A stretch of 64,000 nucleotides of DNA from Azospirillum fermentarium (GCF_025961205.1 NZ_JAOQNH010000003.1:826501-890500), one strand, 5' to 3'; shown: positions 53,306-62,751, numbered from the stretch's first letter. The notes: generated from the sequence alone by a model not told the origin. Numbers and translations: made by a program.

Positions 53306-54718
53306 ATGAATGCGCGTAACATCGTGATGCTGGGCAGCAGTGCTGTTGCCCTGACGCTGGCACTTGCCGCCCCGGCCCTGGCCGACACCACCGAGGATCT
53401 GCTGTCCCACCTGCGCGCCAAGGGCGTGCTGACCAACAGCGAATTCAACACGCTGAGCCAGCGCCATCAGGTGGAGACCGCCCGCGCCGCAGCCGATGCC
53501 AAGGCCCAGGCCGACGCCCAGGTGCAGGCGGCCAAGGCCGCGGCGGTTGCCGACGACAAGACCATCGTGCGCAAGGCCGACAAGGGTCTGGGGCTGAAGG
53601 TGGGGGATGTGAACATCCAGCTGTCCGGCTCCATCAACGGCTTCTACGTCCATGATTCCGGCGACAGCGGCCCCCGCACCGCGGTGACCGGCGGCGTGGT
53701 CAACACCAACGGCAACAGCTCGTCCGTGCGCAACGGCCTGCTGCCCGGCTATCTGAAGGTGGACGTCACCACCACCCAGGAAGGCTTCGACCTGGGCGCC
53801 CATTTCGGCATCTACCCCGGCATCAACAGCGTGACGTGGAACGGCGGCGCCAATTCCGCCGGCCAGCCCCAGGCGCTCACCACCTCCGGCGCCGATTTCC
53901 GCCAGACCTACCTGACCGTGGCGCACAAGAGCCTGGGTGAGCTGAAGGTGGGCCGCGACATCGGCCTGTTCGGGTCGGACGCCATCCTCAACGACATGAC
54001 CCTGCTGGGCGTGGGCACGGCGTCGGCCAACAGCAACCCCAGCAACACCTCGCTGGGCCGCATCGGTCTGGGCTACATCTACACCGATTTCCAGCCGCAG
54101 ATCACCTACACCACCCCCACCTTCGCCGGCTTTGCCGCCTCGGCGGGCGTGTTCACGCCCATGGTCACGGCGGGCAGCACGGAAGTGAACGATTCCCCCG
54201 GCTTCCAGGGCAAGCTGACCTATGATTTCACCGCGGGCGGGGCCACCGGCCACCTGTGGGGCGGCTTCATCACGCAAAAGCACGACCAGACCGGCGCCCA
54301 GGCCAGCTACACCGGCACCGGCTTCGACATGGGCGCCAAGCTGAGCTACGGCCCCGCCGCCCTGACCGGCTATTACTACACGGGTGAAGGCATCGGCACG
54401 ACCGGCCTGTTCATCCTGTCGGCCACCGCCGCCGGCAAGAAGCGCGACAGCGACGGTTTCTATGTCCAGGGCACCGTGAAGCCCATCGACAAGCTGACGC
54501 TGGGCGTCAGCTACGGCGAGAGCAACCTGGATCTGGCCGGCGGCGAAGTGAACCCCACGCTGGTGAAGAAGAACAGCTCGTGGGCGTTCCAGACCAAATA
54601 CGCCCTGACCGACTGGGTGTCGCTGGTGGGCGAATACACCAACACCACGTCAAAGGCCCACGGCGGCAACGAGGCCAACTCCGACGCCATCGCGCTGGGT
54701 GCCATCCTGTTCTTCTGA
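53306..54718 (+). CDS. Outer-membrane porin with N-terminal coiled coil
   Basis: A 470-residue secreted protein: signal peptide 1-26 (ALAAPALA end), then a helical/coiled-coil region (about 27-95, rich in Ala/Lys/Gln), then a long beta-barrel with alternating hydrophobic strands and the typical C-terminal Phe (GAILFF end). Similar porins of Rhodospirillales have an N-terminal stalk that may contact peptidoglycan. Substrate unknown. The gene stands alone, with a strong ribosome-binding site and terminator. Confidence 0.88.
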   Translation: MNARNIVMLGSSAVALTLALAAPALADTTEDLLSHLRAKGVLTNSEFNTLSQRHQVETARAAADAKAQADAQVQAAKAAAVADDKTIVRKADKGLGLKVGDVNIQLSGSINGFYVHDSGDSGPRTAVTGGVVNTNGNSSSVRNGLLPGYLKVDVTTTQEGFDLGAHFGIYPGINSVTWNGGANSAGQPQALTTSGADFRQTYLTVAHKSLGELKVGRDIGLFGSDAILNDMTLLGVGTASANSNPSNTSLGRIGLGYIYTDFQPQITYTTPTFAGFAASAGVFTPMVTAGSTEVNDSPGFQGKLTYDFTAGGATGHLWGGFITQKHDQTGAQASYTGTGFDMGAKLSYGPAALTGYYYTGEGIGTTGLFILSATAAGKKRDSDGFYVQGTVKPIDKLTLGVSYGESNLDLAGGEVNPTLVKKNSSWAFQTKYALTDWVSLVGEYTNTTSKAHGGNEANSDAIALGAILFF

Positions 54719-54755
54719 GTGCGGCGGGCGTCTCCATCCGACGGCACGAAAAACT

Positions 54756-54789
54756 GGGGGGCGGCAGCAATGCCGGCCCCCCTTTTTTT
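54756..54789 (+). terminator. Rho-independent terminator of the porin gene
   Basis: Stem GGGGGGCGGCA / TGCCGGCCCCCC followed by seven T residues (54783-54789), 38 bp after the porin stop. A second small hairpin GGGGCGaccGCCCC lies immediately downstream. Confidence 0.88.
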
Positions 54790-54825
54790 CGCGTCGGGGC
54801 GACCGCCCCGGACCCTTCAGTCTTT

Positions 54826-55200
54826 TTACATGACCCGCTTTTCGACCAGGACCGACAGGGAGCCGGCGGAGGCCACCACGGCTTCGCGGGTGCCGTAGGA
54901 GGTCTCGGCCACGGTCAGCACCGACTCCGGCGCCACCGTGGACAAGGCCGCGTCCAGGGAGCGGACGTAGGCATAGGGCACCGTCGCCCCCTCCAGCCGC
55001 GACGCCACGGCGAGGCCGTATTCCCGTTCCGCCAGCCGCCGGCCCACCAGCAACAGGCAGGTGTCGCCCGCCGCCATGCCGACACAGTCGGGATCGCCCG
55101 ACTCCGTCACCGAAAAGCCCATGGCGCTCCACCGCGCCACCGCCTCACCAATCTCGGGCAGAACCATCATGGGCGACACCCGCAACGCTTCCGTCGTCAT
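54826..55200 (-). CDS. Small VOC-superfamily (glyoxalase/dioxygenase-like) protein
   Basis: A 124-residue protein starting MTTEALRVSPMMVLPEIGEA. The repeated beta-alpha-beta-beta pattern (IGEAVARWSAMGFSVTESGDPDC..., then VPYAYVRSLDAALSTVA...) fits one VOC-fold half-pair, but the typical His/Glu metal ligands are not obvious, so it may be non-metal or a binding protein. Start at 55200 chosen; upstream codons run through a terminator. Function unknown. Confidence 0.6.
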   Translation of the reverse strand: MTTEALRVSPMMVLPEIGEAVARWSAMGFSVTESGDPDCVGMAAGDTCLLLVGRRLAEREYGLAVASRLEGATVPYAYVRSLDAALSTVAPESVLTVAETSYGTREAVVASAGSLSVLVEKRVM

Positions 55201-55263
55201 CCACCGAACTCCCGATGTGAATATAACGGGAACAGGATACACCGCTTTTCCGGGAGCGCCATG

Positions 55264-55299
55264 AAAAAACCCTCCCCCGGAATGAGGGGGAGGGTTTTT
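55264..55299. terminator. Intrinsic terminator, bidirectional
   Basis: AAAAAACCCTCCCCC pairs perfectly with GGGGGAGGGTTTTT across loop GGAATGA. It lies 26 bp beyond the minus-strand DUF2126 gene's stop and upstream of the VOC-like gene, so it isolates the two. Confidence 0.9.
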
Positions 55300-55324
55300 C
55301 ACCACGCGGCGTACCGCCGCGGGA

Positions 55325-58300
55325 TCAGCGTCGCCGCAGGTCCAGCGTCATGGGGAACTGCGGGTTGCGTTCCTCCGGCGGCACGGTCATCGGGCCGGGG
55401 GTGTGGCCGAAGGGGTAGAAACGGGCCAGACGCCGGCCTTCCGCCTCGTTGGCGTTGACGGGGAAGGTGTCGTAGCTGCGCCCGCCGGGGTGCATGACGT
55501 GATAGGTGCAGCCCCCCACCGACCGCCCGACCCAGGTGTCCAGCACGTCGATCACCAGCGGCGTGTGCACCGGGATGGTCGGGTGCAGGCAGGACGGCGG
55601 CTGCCACGCGCGGTACCGCACGCCGCCGACGAACTCGCCCTCGGTCCCCGTGGGGATCAGCGGCACCCGGCGGCCGTTGCAGGTGACCACGTAGCGGTCG
55701 CCCACCAGCCCGGCCAGACGCACCTGCACCCGTTCCACCGACGAATCCACATAGCGCACGGTGCCGCCGCCGCCCGGCTCCTCGCCCAGCACGTGCCACG
55801 GCTCCAGCGCCATGCGCAATTCCACCGTGATGCCCCGCTGGACGATGTGGCCATAGACGGGGAAACGGAAGTTGGTGTGCGGCTTGAACCACGCCTCGTC
55901 GAACGGGAACCCATGCTCGCGCAGGTCGGCCAGCACGTCGGCCAGATCCTGTTCGACGAAATAGGGCAGCATGAAGCGGTCGTGCAGGTCGGTACCCCAC
56001 CGCACCAGCTTGCCCTTGTACGGGTGCTTCCAGAACCGCGCGATCAGCGCGCGGATCAGAAGCTGCTGGGTCAGGCTCATCTCCGCGTGCGGCGGCATTT
56101 CGAACGCGCGGAACTCCAGCAGCCCCAGCCGGCCGGTGGAGCTGTCGGGGGAATAGAGCTTGTCGATGCAGAATTCCGCCCGGTGGGTGTTGCCCTGCAC
56201 GTCCACCATCAGGTGGCGCAGCACCCGGTCCACCAGCCACGGCGGGCACTGGCCCATCGCCGCCGCCTCGTCCAGCTTGCCGAAGGCGATGTCCAGTTCA
56301 TAGAGGGAATCGTCCCGCGCCTCGTCCACCCGCGGGGCCTGGCTGGTCGGGCCGATGAACAGGCCGGAGAAGACGTAGGACAGCGACGGGTGGTTCTGCC
56401 AGTAGGTGATCATGCTGCGCAGCAGGTCGGGCCGGCGCAGGAACGGGCTGTCGGCGGCGGTGGCCGCCCCCATCACCACGTGGTTGCCGCCGCCGGTGCC
56501 GCAATGGCGACCGTCGATCATGAACTTCTCGGTGCCCAGCCGCGCCTGCCGCGCCTCTTCATAAAGGTCGGTGGTGTTGCGCACCAACTCGTCCCACGAA
56601 TGGGCGGGGTGGATGTTCACCTCGATCACGCCGGGGTCGGGGGTGACCGCCAACTGGCTGATGCGCGGGTCGCGGGGGGGCTGATACCCCTCGATCACCA
56701 CCGGCATGTCCAACTCCAGCGCCGTCGCCTCGATCTCCTGGACCATGGCGATGTAGTCTTCCAGCAGCCCCATGGGCGGCATGAACAGATAGATGCGGCC
56801 CTGGCGCGCCTCGCACGTCAGCGCCGTGCGCACCACCCACCACGCCGACTTGCCGTGCTCGGGGATCTCGGTGCGCACCTCGGCCATGGCCTGACGCACG
56901 CGCATTTCGCGCGGGCCGGGCTTCGGCCCCTCGAACGGACGCTGGCGCAGCGGCACCTGGTTGGGCGGCAGCGGCGGGCGCTCGTCAAAGGGGTCTTGTT
57001 CGACCACATAGGGGTAATCGGATTCCGACACCCACGGCAGCGACCCCAGCGGCAGGCGGAAGCCCATGGAGCTGTCGCCGGGGATCAGCAGCAGCCGTTC
57101 CTGGCGCAGCGGCCATGTGCTGGACAGCCACACCGGCCCCTGGGTGGTCATGCGGCGGTTGATGGGCATGGCGAAGCCCACCGGCTCGCTCAGGCCACGG
57201 CTGAACACGCGGGCCAGCCGCGCCCGCTCCTCCGCGTCCTCCAGCTTGCTGTCCAGCGGATCGACGTTGACGGGAAGCTCCTGCTCGCGGCGCAGGTAGT
57301 GCCAGGGGTCTTCATAAGCCGCCAGCACCAGCGCCGGGTCGATGCCCAGCCGCTTGGCCAGCGAGACCAGGAACAGCCCGGCATCCTCGGTGGTGTGGCC
57401 GTAGTCGGTGTCCTCGCGGGCCAGCAGGTCGGCGTTGTTCCACAGCGCCTGCCCGTCCTTGCGCCAATAGGCGGTGAAGGCCCAGCGGGGCAGCGATTCG
57501 CCAGGGTACCACTTGCCCTGCCCGTGGTGCAGCAGCCCGCCGGGGGCGAAGCGGCGCATCAGCCGCTGGACCAGATCGGCGGCCAGCGTGCGCTTGTGGG
57601 TGCCGTTGGCCGCGGTGTTCCATTCGGCCCCGTCCATGTCGTCGATGGACACGAAGGTCGGCTCGCCGCCCATGGTCAGCCGCACGTCGCCGGCGGTCAG
57701 TTCCCCATCGATGGCGTGGCCCAGGGATTCGATGGCCGCCCACTGCTGCGGGGTGTAGGGCCGGGTGACCCGCGGCGCCTCGTAGATGCGGGTCACCGAC
57801 ATCTCGTGGCTGAAGTCCACCGCGCACTCGTCCACCGCACCGGTGATGGGGGCGGCGGAGGAGGCGTCGGGGGTGCAGGCCAGCGGGATGTGCCCCTCCC
57901 CCGCCAGCAGGCCCGAGGTGGGGTCCAGCCCGACCCAGCCGGCGCCGGGCAGGAACACTTCGGTCCAGGCGTGCAGGTCGGTGAAATCGGATTCCGGCCC
58001 CGACGGGCCGTCCAGCGCCTTCTGATCGGCGGTCAACTGGATCAGGTACCCGGACACGAAACGGGCCGCCAGCCCCATGTGCCGCAGGATCTGCACCAGC
58101 AGCCACGCCGAATCGCGGCACGAGCCGGTGCGCTTGCCCAGCGTCTGCTCGCAGGTCTGGATGCCCGGCTCCAGCCGGATGACATAGCCGATGTCCTGCT
58201 GAAGCCGCTGGTTGACCGCCACCAGGAAATTGATGGACGGGGTGGGCGTGCGGTCGATGGCATCGATGTACTGCCGAAGCAGCGGCCCCACCGGTTCCGT

Positions 58301-58657
58301 TTCCAGATAGGGCTTCAGCTCCTTTTCCAGCCACGGTTCATAGGAAAAGGGAATGGTCTGCGCTTTTTCCTCAAGAAAGAAATCGAACGGGTTGATGGCG
58401 GCGATCTCCGCCACCAGATCGACCTCCACCACCAGTTCGCGGGTCTTTTCCGGAAAGACGAAGCGGGCCTGATAATTGGACTGGGGATCCTGCTGCCAGT
58501 TCAGAAAATGCTTCTTCGGCGTCACCTTCAGCGAGTAGCTGAGGATCGGCGTGCGGCAATGGGGGGCTGGCCGCAGCCGGACGATGTGCGGCGACAGGGA
58601 CACCAGCCGGTCATATCGGTAGATGGTCTTATGATTGAGGGCGACATGAATCGCCAT
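55325..58657 (-). CDS. Transglutaminase-family protein with DUF2126 C-terminal domain
   Basis: A 1110-residue protein: an N-terminal bacterial-transglutaminase domain (MAIHVALNHKTIYRYDRLV start), a transglutaminase core (about 170-260) with Cys in GKRTGSCRDSAWLL, His in FTDLHAWTEVFLPGAGW and Asp in GLDPTSGLLAGEGHIPLAC, then a large DUF2126 region (TMGGEPTFVSIDDMDG onward; ERTRHCGTGGGNH-type GRHCGTGGGNHVVMGAATA). In other bacteria it clusters with alpha-E and circularly permuted ATP-grasp genes and is proposed to modify peptides; those partners are absent here. The ATG at 58657 was chosen because the domain starts there. Confidence 0.9.
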   Translation of the reverse strand: MAIHVALNHKTIYRYDRLVSLSPHIVRLRPAPHCRTPILSYSLKVTPKKHFLNWQQDPQSNYQARFVFPEKTRELVVEVDLVAEIAAINPFDFFLEEKAQTIPFSYEPWLEKELKPYLETEPVGPLLRQYIDAIDRTPTPSINFLVAVNQRLQQDIGYVIRLEPGIQTCEQTLGKRTGSCRDSAWLLVQILRHMGLAARFVSGYLIQLTADQKALDGPSGPESDFTDLHAWTEVFLPGAGWVGLDPTSGLLAGEGHIPLACTPDASSAAPITGAVDECAVDFSHEMSVTRIYEAPRVTRPYTPQQWAAIESLGHAIDGELTAGDVRLTMGGEPTFVSIDDMDGAEWNTAANGTHKRTLAADLVQRLMRRFAPGGLLHHGQGKWYPGESLPRWAFTAYWRKDGQALWNNADLLAREDTDYGHTTEDAGLFLVSLAKRLGIDPALVLAAYEDPWHYLRREQELPVNVDPLDSKLEDAEERARLARVFSRGLSEPVGFAMPINRRMTTQGPVWLSSTWPLRQERLLLIPGDSSMGFRLPLGSLPWVSESDYPYVVEQDPFDERPPLPPNQVPLRQRPFEGPKPGPREMRVRQAMAEVRTEIPEHGKSAWWVVRTALTCEARQGRIYLFMPPMGLLEDYIAMVQEIEATALELDMPVVIEGYQPPRDPRISQLAVTPDPGVIEVNIHPAHSWDELVRNTTDLYEEARQARLGTEKFMIDGRHCGTGGGNHVVMGAATAADSPFLRRPDLLRSMITYWQNHPSLSYVFSGLFIGPTSQAPRVDEARDDSLYELDIAFGKLDEAAAMGQCPPWLVDRVLRHLMVDVQGNTHRAEFCIDKLYSPDSSTGRLGLLEFRAFEMPPHAEMSLTQQLLIRALIARFWKHPYKGKLVRWGTDLHDRFMLPYFVEQDLADVLADLREHGFPFDEAWFKPHTNFRFPVYGHIVQRGITVELRMALEPWHVLGEEPGGGGTVRYVDSSVERVQVRLAGLVGDRYVVTCNGRRVPLIPTGTEGEFVGGVRYRAWQPPSCLHPTIPVHTPLVIDVLDTWVGRSVGGCTYHVMHPGGRSYDTFPVNANEAEGRRLARFYPFGHTPGPMTVPPEERNPQFPMTLDLRRR

Positions 58658-58905
58658 GGCCGATACCCCTCTCGGATAATCTGCGAAACCGACAATAACG
58701 TTAGCATTACACCGCGGGCCGGCACAGGGGGGGCTTGCGCGGTCCCGCCACCCGTTGCTGCGTTGCAACAGGTGAGGGCACGAAAGCAGCCACAACGGGC
58801 GGTAAGCCAACGTCCACACTTTTTCCGTCGGATTCCTCTGTCTTCTAAGCTATTGCCCCGATAGAGAAGGAATGATCCGATAGAGAGATCGGGGTAGCCG
58901 GTCTG

Positions 58906-59820
58906 ATGGTCACGGCCATGCTGCGCGAAAGCATGCACCAGGGGAGTATGGGGATGGAGGCCGGCGCCACAGGGCGCGGGGTGGTCATCGGCAAGTATTT
59001 CAACCTGAACCCCCTCCCCCCCACCAACGACGTTCTGGGCAGCCCGCTGGTGGTTGCCGACCTGCCCACCCACAAGCTGCCCAAGGAAGGGTGGCGCAGC
59101 CGGCTGGGCCGGATCATGGCCGGCCTGCACCTGGGCCGCCAGCCGGCGCAGATGCGGCTGCGCTGGAAGATTCATGACACCATCGGGGTGGTGCTCGCCT
59201 CCATCTCGCCCGCCACCACCCTGGCCTCCAACCAGCCGGGCGCGCGCAAGAAGGGGGGGCGGACGGTGGTCGTGCGCCATCCCTATCATCTGCGCTCCGT
59301 CTTCGACTTCATCCCCCAGATCCCCGAGGAACTGGCGCCCGAACGCCGCTTCCTGGAACTGCTGATGAGCCGCGTGCTGCGCAAGTACGGCGAGCAGCTT
59401 GGGCAGAACCGCGGCGTCCCTTTCTCGTTCGAGAACGAGGCCAAGGAATATTTCTATTCCGGCTATAAGATGGAGCGCCAGATCAAGCGCATCAGCGCCC
59501 CGGACGAGCGGTTTACGGCGCTGCAGGCGATCTACGACGCCTATTTTCACGGGCGGAATTACTACTACTATGCCCTTCTGCGGCGGGAGCGCATGAATCC
59601 GGAGAACAAATTGTTCATGCTGTTCGCGCGGGCCTGCTATTTCATGGCCCGCATCGACTGGAGCGGGCAGCTCGCCGACAAGCCCAACATCCGCCAGCTT
59701 CCCCGCCGCGCCGACATGATGTTCTATGTCCAGCGCGACAAATCGGTGCTGGAACGCTACCGCACCGACCCCGATTTCCAGAAATCGGTGAAGAGCGTGC
59801 TGGATGCGTTTCCCGAGTAG
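58906..59820 (+). CDS. Conserved hypothetical protein
   Basis: A 304-residue soluble protein, not recognised. Basic overall (GARKKGGRTVVVRHPYHLRS) with an aromatic middle (YFYSGYKMERQIKRI; YFHGRNYYYYALLRRERM). No signal or membrane helix. It begins 248 bp from the divergent DUF2126 gene and 106 bp ahead of rpoZ on the same strand. Several in-frame ATGs exist near the start (58906, 58918, 58933); the first is used here. Confidence 0.65.
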   Translation: MVTAMLRESMHQGSMGMEAGATGRGVVIGKYFNLNPLPPTNDVLGSPLVVADLPTHKLPKEGWRSRLGRIMAGLHLGRQPAQMRLRWKIHDTIGVVLASISPATTLASNQPGARKKGGRTVVVRHPYHLRSVFDFIPQIPEELAPERRFLELLMSRVLRKYGEQLGQNRGVPFSFENEAKEYFYSGYKMERQIKRISAPDERFTALQAIYDAYFHGRNYYYYALLRRERMNPENKLFMLFARACYFMARIDWSGQLADKPNIRQLPRRADMMFYVQRDKSVLERYRTDPDFQKSVKSVLDAFPE

Positions 59821-59926
59821 CAGGCCCGAACCGCAGGAATACGGGCTGGGCCGGGTTCGCGCTTGCACACCTGTTGGGCGGTCCTTATAGTCTTTTCCTC
59901 CCATTCGGTTCCGGAGTTGGTGTGGT

Positions 59927-60322
59927 ATGGCCCGCGTTACCGTCGAAGATTGCGTTCTGAAGATCCCCAACCGTTTCGAGCTGGTCATGATGGCCGCCCA
60001 GCGGGCGCGGGAAGTGGCGTCCGGCGCTCCGCTGTCCATCGACCGCGACAACGACAAGAACCCCGTCGTGGCGCTGCGTGAGATCGCCGATGAAACCGTC
60101 AGCCTGGACGGCCTGCGCGACTCCCTGATCAAGGGCCACCAGAAGATGGCCGAGACCGAGGAGCCGGAAGAGGAAATCGTCGAGCTGATGGCCGGCGAAA
60201 ACGACTGGGCCCGCGGCAACGACGGCATCGGCGATGAAGACGGCATGTCGGAAGAAGGCGGCGAGGACGATCTGGGCGCCGAGGCCGGTGACGCCTTCGA
60301 CGGCGATGATGAGGGGCTGTAA
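59927..60322 (+). CDS. rpoZ: RNA polymerase omega subunit
   Basis: A 131-residue protein: [20 protein letters not shown] and [13 protein letters not shown] are the omega signatures binding the beta' subunit; a long acidic tail (residues 75-131, mostly Glu, Asp, Gly) is an extension typical of alphaproteobacteria. The gene precedes rsh, an arrangement widely conserved since both are linked to ppGpp. Confidence 0.96.
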   Translation: MARVTVEDCVLKIPNRFELVMMAAQRAREVASGAPLSIDRDNDKNPVVALREIADETVSLDGLRDSLIKGHQKMAETEEPEEEIVELMAGENDWARGNDGIGDEDGMSEEGGEDDLGAEAGDAFDGDDEGL

Positions 60323-60329
60323 GCGTACG

Positions 60330-60356
60330 GCCCCGCTTTCCCGGATGATGCGGGGC
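60330..60356 (+). terminator. GC hairpin after rpoZ
   Basis: GCCCCGC (60330-60336) pairs with GCGGGGC (60350-60356), followed by GCCCTTTCCTCC. It lies 8 bp after the rpoZ stop; the T-run is weak, so partial attenuation before rsh rather than full termination is likely. Confidence 0.4.
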
Positions 60357-60395
60357 GCCCTTTCCTCCTCCCCGGGCCGCCCCACATCTGATCCT

Positions 60396-60443
60396 ATGAA
60401 CACCCCGCAGCAGGTGCCCTGCGCACCGGGCCGGTGCCTGTGA
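60396..60443 (+). CDS. Possible 15-codon upstream reading frame coupled to rsh
   Basis: ATG at 60396 begins MNTPQQVPCAPGRCL and stops with TGA at 60441-60443, which overlaps the GTG start of rsh (GTGA at 60440-60443). No strong ribosome-binding site precedes it. A leader frame of this sort could couple rsh translation to upstream reading; translation is unproven. Confidence 0.3.
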   Translation: MNTPQQVPCAPGRCL

Positions 60444-62623
60444 TCCGGCAATACGAACTTGTCGAGCGCGTGAAGGCGTATGATCCCTCGGCCGACGAGG
60501 ACATGCTGAACCGCGCCTATGTCTTCTCCATGAAGGCGCACGGATCGCAGACCCGCGCCTCGGGCGATCCCTATTTCCTCCACCCGCTGGAGGTTGCCGG
60601 CATCCTGACCCAGATGAAGCTGGACACCGCGACCATCGTCACGGCGCTGCTTCACGACACGGTGGAAGACACGGTCGCTACCCAGGAAGACATCGAACGG
60701 GTCTTCGGCAAGGAAATCGGGCGGCTGGTGGACGGCGTGACCAAGCTGTCGCGCCTGGAAATGAACAGCGAGCAGTCGAAGCAGGCGGAAAACTTCCGCA
60801 AGCTGGTGCTGGCCATGTCCGAGGACATCCGCGTCCTGCTGGTCAAGCTGGCCGACCGGCTGCACAACATGCGCACGCTGCATTTCATCGGCAAGCCGGA
60901 AAAGCGCAAGCGCATCGCCCGCGAAACCATCGAGATCTATGCGCCGCTGGCCGAACGCATCGGCATGCACCGCATCAAGGACGAGCTTGAGGATCTGGCC
61001 TTCACCGAGCTGAATGGTGAGGCCCGCGAATCGATCCTGGCCCAGCTCGCCCGCCTCCGGTCCGAGGGTGAAGGCCGGGTCGAGACCATCATCAAGGAAC
61101 TGACCGATACCCTGTCGAAGGACGGCGTGCCCGACGCCCAGATCACGGGGCGGGAAAAGACCCCCTATTCGATCTGGCGCAAGCTGCACAACAAGAACGT
61201 CAGCTTCGAACAGTTGTCGGACATCATGGCCTTCCGCGTCATCGTGGAAACGGTGGGCGAATGCTATCAGGCGCTGGGGGTGATCCACAGCCATTACCCG
61301 GTCGTCATGGGCCGGTTCAAGGATTACATCTCCACACCCAAGCCCAACGGCTACCGCTCCATCCACACGGGCGTGATCGGGCCGGGCCGCAACCGCATCG
61401 AGGTGCAGATCCGCACCCGCGACATGCACGAGGTCTGCGAACTGGGGGTGGCCGCCCACTGGGCCTACAAGCAGGGGATGCCGCGCGAGGGCGCGCGCGA
61501 ATACCGTTGGCTGAGCGAGATCCTGGACATCCTGGAGCACGCCCAGAAGCCGGAAGAGTTCCTGGAGCACACCAAGCTGGAGCTGTTCCAGGATCAGGTG
61601 TTCTGCTTCACGCCCAAGGGCGACCTGATCGCGTTGCCCCGCGGGGCGACGCCGGTGGATTTCGCCTATGCGGTTCATTCGCAGGTGGGCGACCATTGCG
61701 TCGGCGCCAAGATCAACGGGCGGATGCTGCCGCTGCGCACCGAGCTGCAGAACGGCGATCAGGTCGAGATCATCACGTCGAAGGCGCAGACGCCGGTGCC
61801 GGGGTGGGAACGCTTCGTCGTCACCGGCAAGGCGCGTGCCCGCATCCGCCGTTTCCTGCGCACCCAGCAGCGCGCCCAGTACATGGAACTGGGCCGCGCC
61901 ATCCTGCAGCGGCAATTCCGCCAGGAAGGGTACGATTTCAGCGAAAAGGCGCTGGATGGGGTCATCAAGATCTTCCAGCAGCCGACATCCGACGATCTGA
62001 TGGCGGCGGTGGGGTCGGGGCTTTTGTCGGGGCGCGAGGTGTTCCTGGCCGTCTTCCCCGGCCACAAGCCCCACGCCCAGCAGCAGGCGCTGACACCGGG
62101 GGAGGCCATGGACAGGGCCGCCTCCACCCTGCCCAAGCCGCCCAAGCCCAAGCCGCGGGGCAAGGAACAGCCGCTGCCCATCCGCGGCCTGATCCCCGGC
62201 ATGGCGGTGCATTACGCCCGCTGCTGCCATCCCCTGCCCGGCGACCGCATCGTCGGCATCGTCACCACCGGCAAGGGCGTGACCATCCACACCATCGACT
62301 GCGAGACGCTGGAAAGCTTCCACGAATCGCCGGAGCGCTGGATCGACGTGGCGTGGGACGTGGGGCCGGATTCGCCCGAGGAGCATGTGGGCCGTGTCGC
62401 CCTGGTGGTCGCCAACGAACCGGGCAGCCTGGGCACCCTGTCCACGGTGATCGGCAAGAACGGCGGCAACATCACCAACCTGAAGATCACCAACCGCAAC
62501 ACCGACTTCTTCGAACTGATGATCGACATCGAGGTCAAGGACGCCAAGCACCTGACCAACATCGTGGCGGCGCTGCGCGCCATGCCGGTCATAAACTCGG
62601 TGGAGCGGTCGCGGGGGCGGTAG
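60440..62623 (+). CDS. rsh: Bifunctional (p)ppGpp synthetase/hydrolase (RelA/SpoT homologue)
   Basis: About 727 residues. HD hydrolase domain (FLHPLEVAGIL, LLHDTVEDT, LADRLHNMRTL) is intact; the synthetase domain has FKDYISTPKPNGYRSIHT and EVQIRTRDMHEVCELGVAAHW; then TGS (FCFTPKGDLIALPRGATPVDFAYAVHS, about 390-416), a Cys-bearing zinc-finger-like region (YARCCHPLPGDRIVG) and C-terminal ACT (ALVVANEPGSLGTLSTVIG). Both activities are likely. Start is GTG at 60440 or 60434; both lack a good ribosome-binding site. Confidence 0.95.
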   Translation: MIRQYELVERVKAYDPSADEDMLNRAYVFSMKAHGSQTRASGDPYFLHPLEVAGILTQMKLDTATIVTALLHDTVEDTVATQEDIERVFGKEIGRLVDGVTKLSRLEMNSEQSKQAENFRKLVLAMSEDIRVLLVKLADRLHNMRTLHFIGKPEKRKRIARETIEIYAPLAERIGMHRIKDELEDLAFTELNGEARESILAQLARLRSEGEGRVETIIKELTDTLSKDGVPDAQITGREKTPYSIWRKLHNKNVSFEQLSDIMAFRVIVETVGECYQALGVIHSHYPVVMGRFKDYISTPKPNGYRSIHTGVIGPGRNRIEVQIRTRDMHEVCELGVAAHWAYKQGMPREGAREYRWLSEILDILEHAQKPEEFLEHTKLELFQDQVFCFTPKGDLIALPRGATPVDFAYAVHSQVGDHCVGAKINGRMLPLRTELQNGDQVEIITSKAQTPVPGWERFVVTGKARARIRRFLRTQQRAQYMELGRAILQRQFRQEGYDFSEKALDGVIKIFQQPTSDDLMAAVGSGLLSGREVFLAVFPGHKPHAQQQALTPGEAMDRAASTLPKPPKPKPRGKEQPLPIRGLIPGMAVHYARCCHPLPGDRIVGIVTTGKGVTIHTIDCETLESFHESPERWIDVAWDVGPDSPEEHVGRVALVVANEPGSLGTLSTVIGKNGGNITNLKITNRNTDFFELMIDIEVKDAKHLTNIVAALRAMPVINSVERSRGR

Positions 62624-62629
62624 CATCGT

Positions 62630-62748
62630 TTGGGCTACCGCCCAAGCCCGTTTGGGGCGATGCCCCAAACCCCCTTTTCTTTTATCCCTAAAAAAAGCGG
62701 AGGTTTGGAGGCGTCCGCCTCCAAGCGGGGCCGGGGATGCTGCCCCGC
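62630..62748. repeat. 119-bp structured repeat (copy B) at the convergent rsh-gloA junction
   Basis: Same four hairpins as at 37167-37285, 103 of 119 bases identical without gaps. In the second stem the pair C-G of copy A is T-A here (GTTTGGGGC/GCCCCAAAC), a compensatory change; loop bases of stems 1 and 3 vary freely. It begins 6 bases after the rsh stop and ends 3 bases before the gloA stop. Confidence 0.9.
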
Positions 62749-62751
62749 GCT

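Noticed and set aside
55403-58864. A plus-strand frame of about 1153 codons opposite the DUF2126 gene
   Set aside because: Composition (Arg, His, Gln, Val) marks it as the complement of the real gene; no start signal or recognisable domain.
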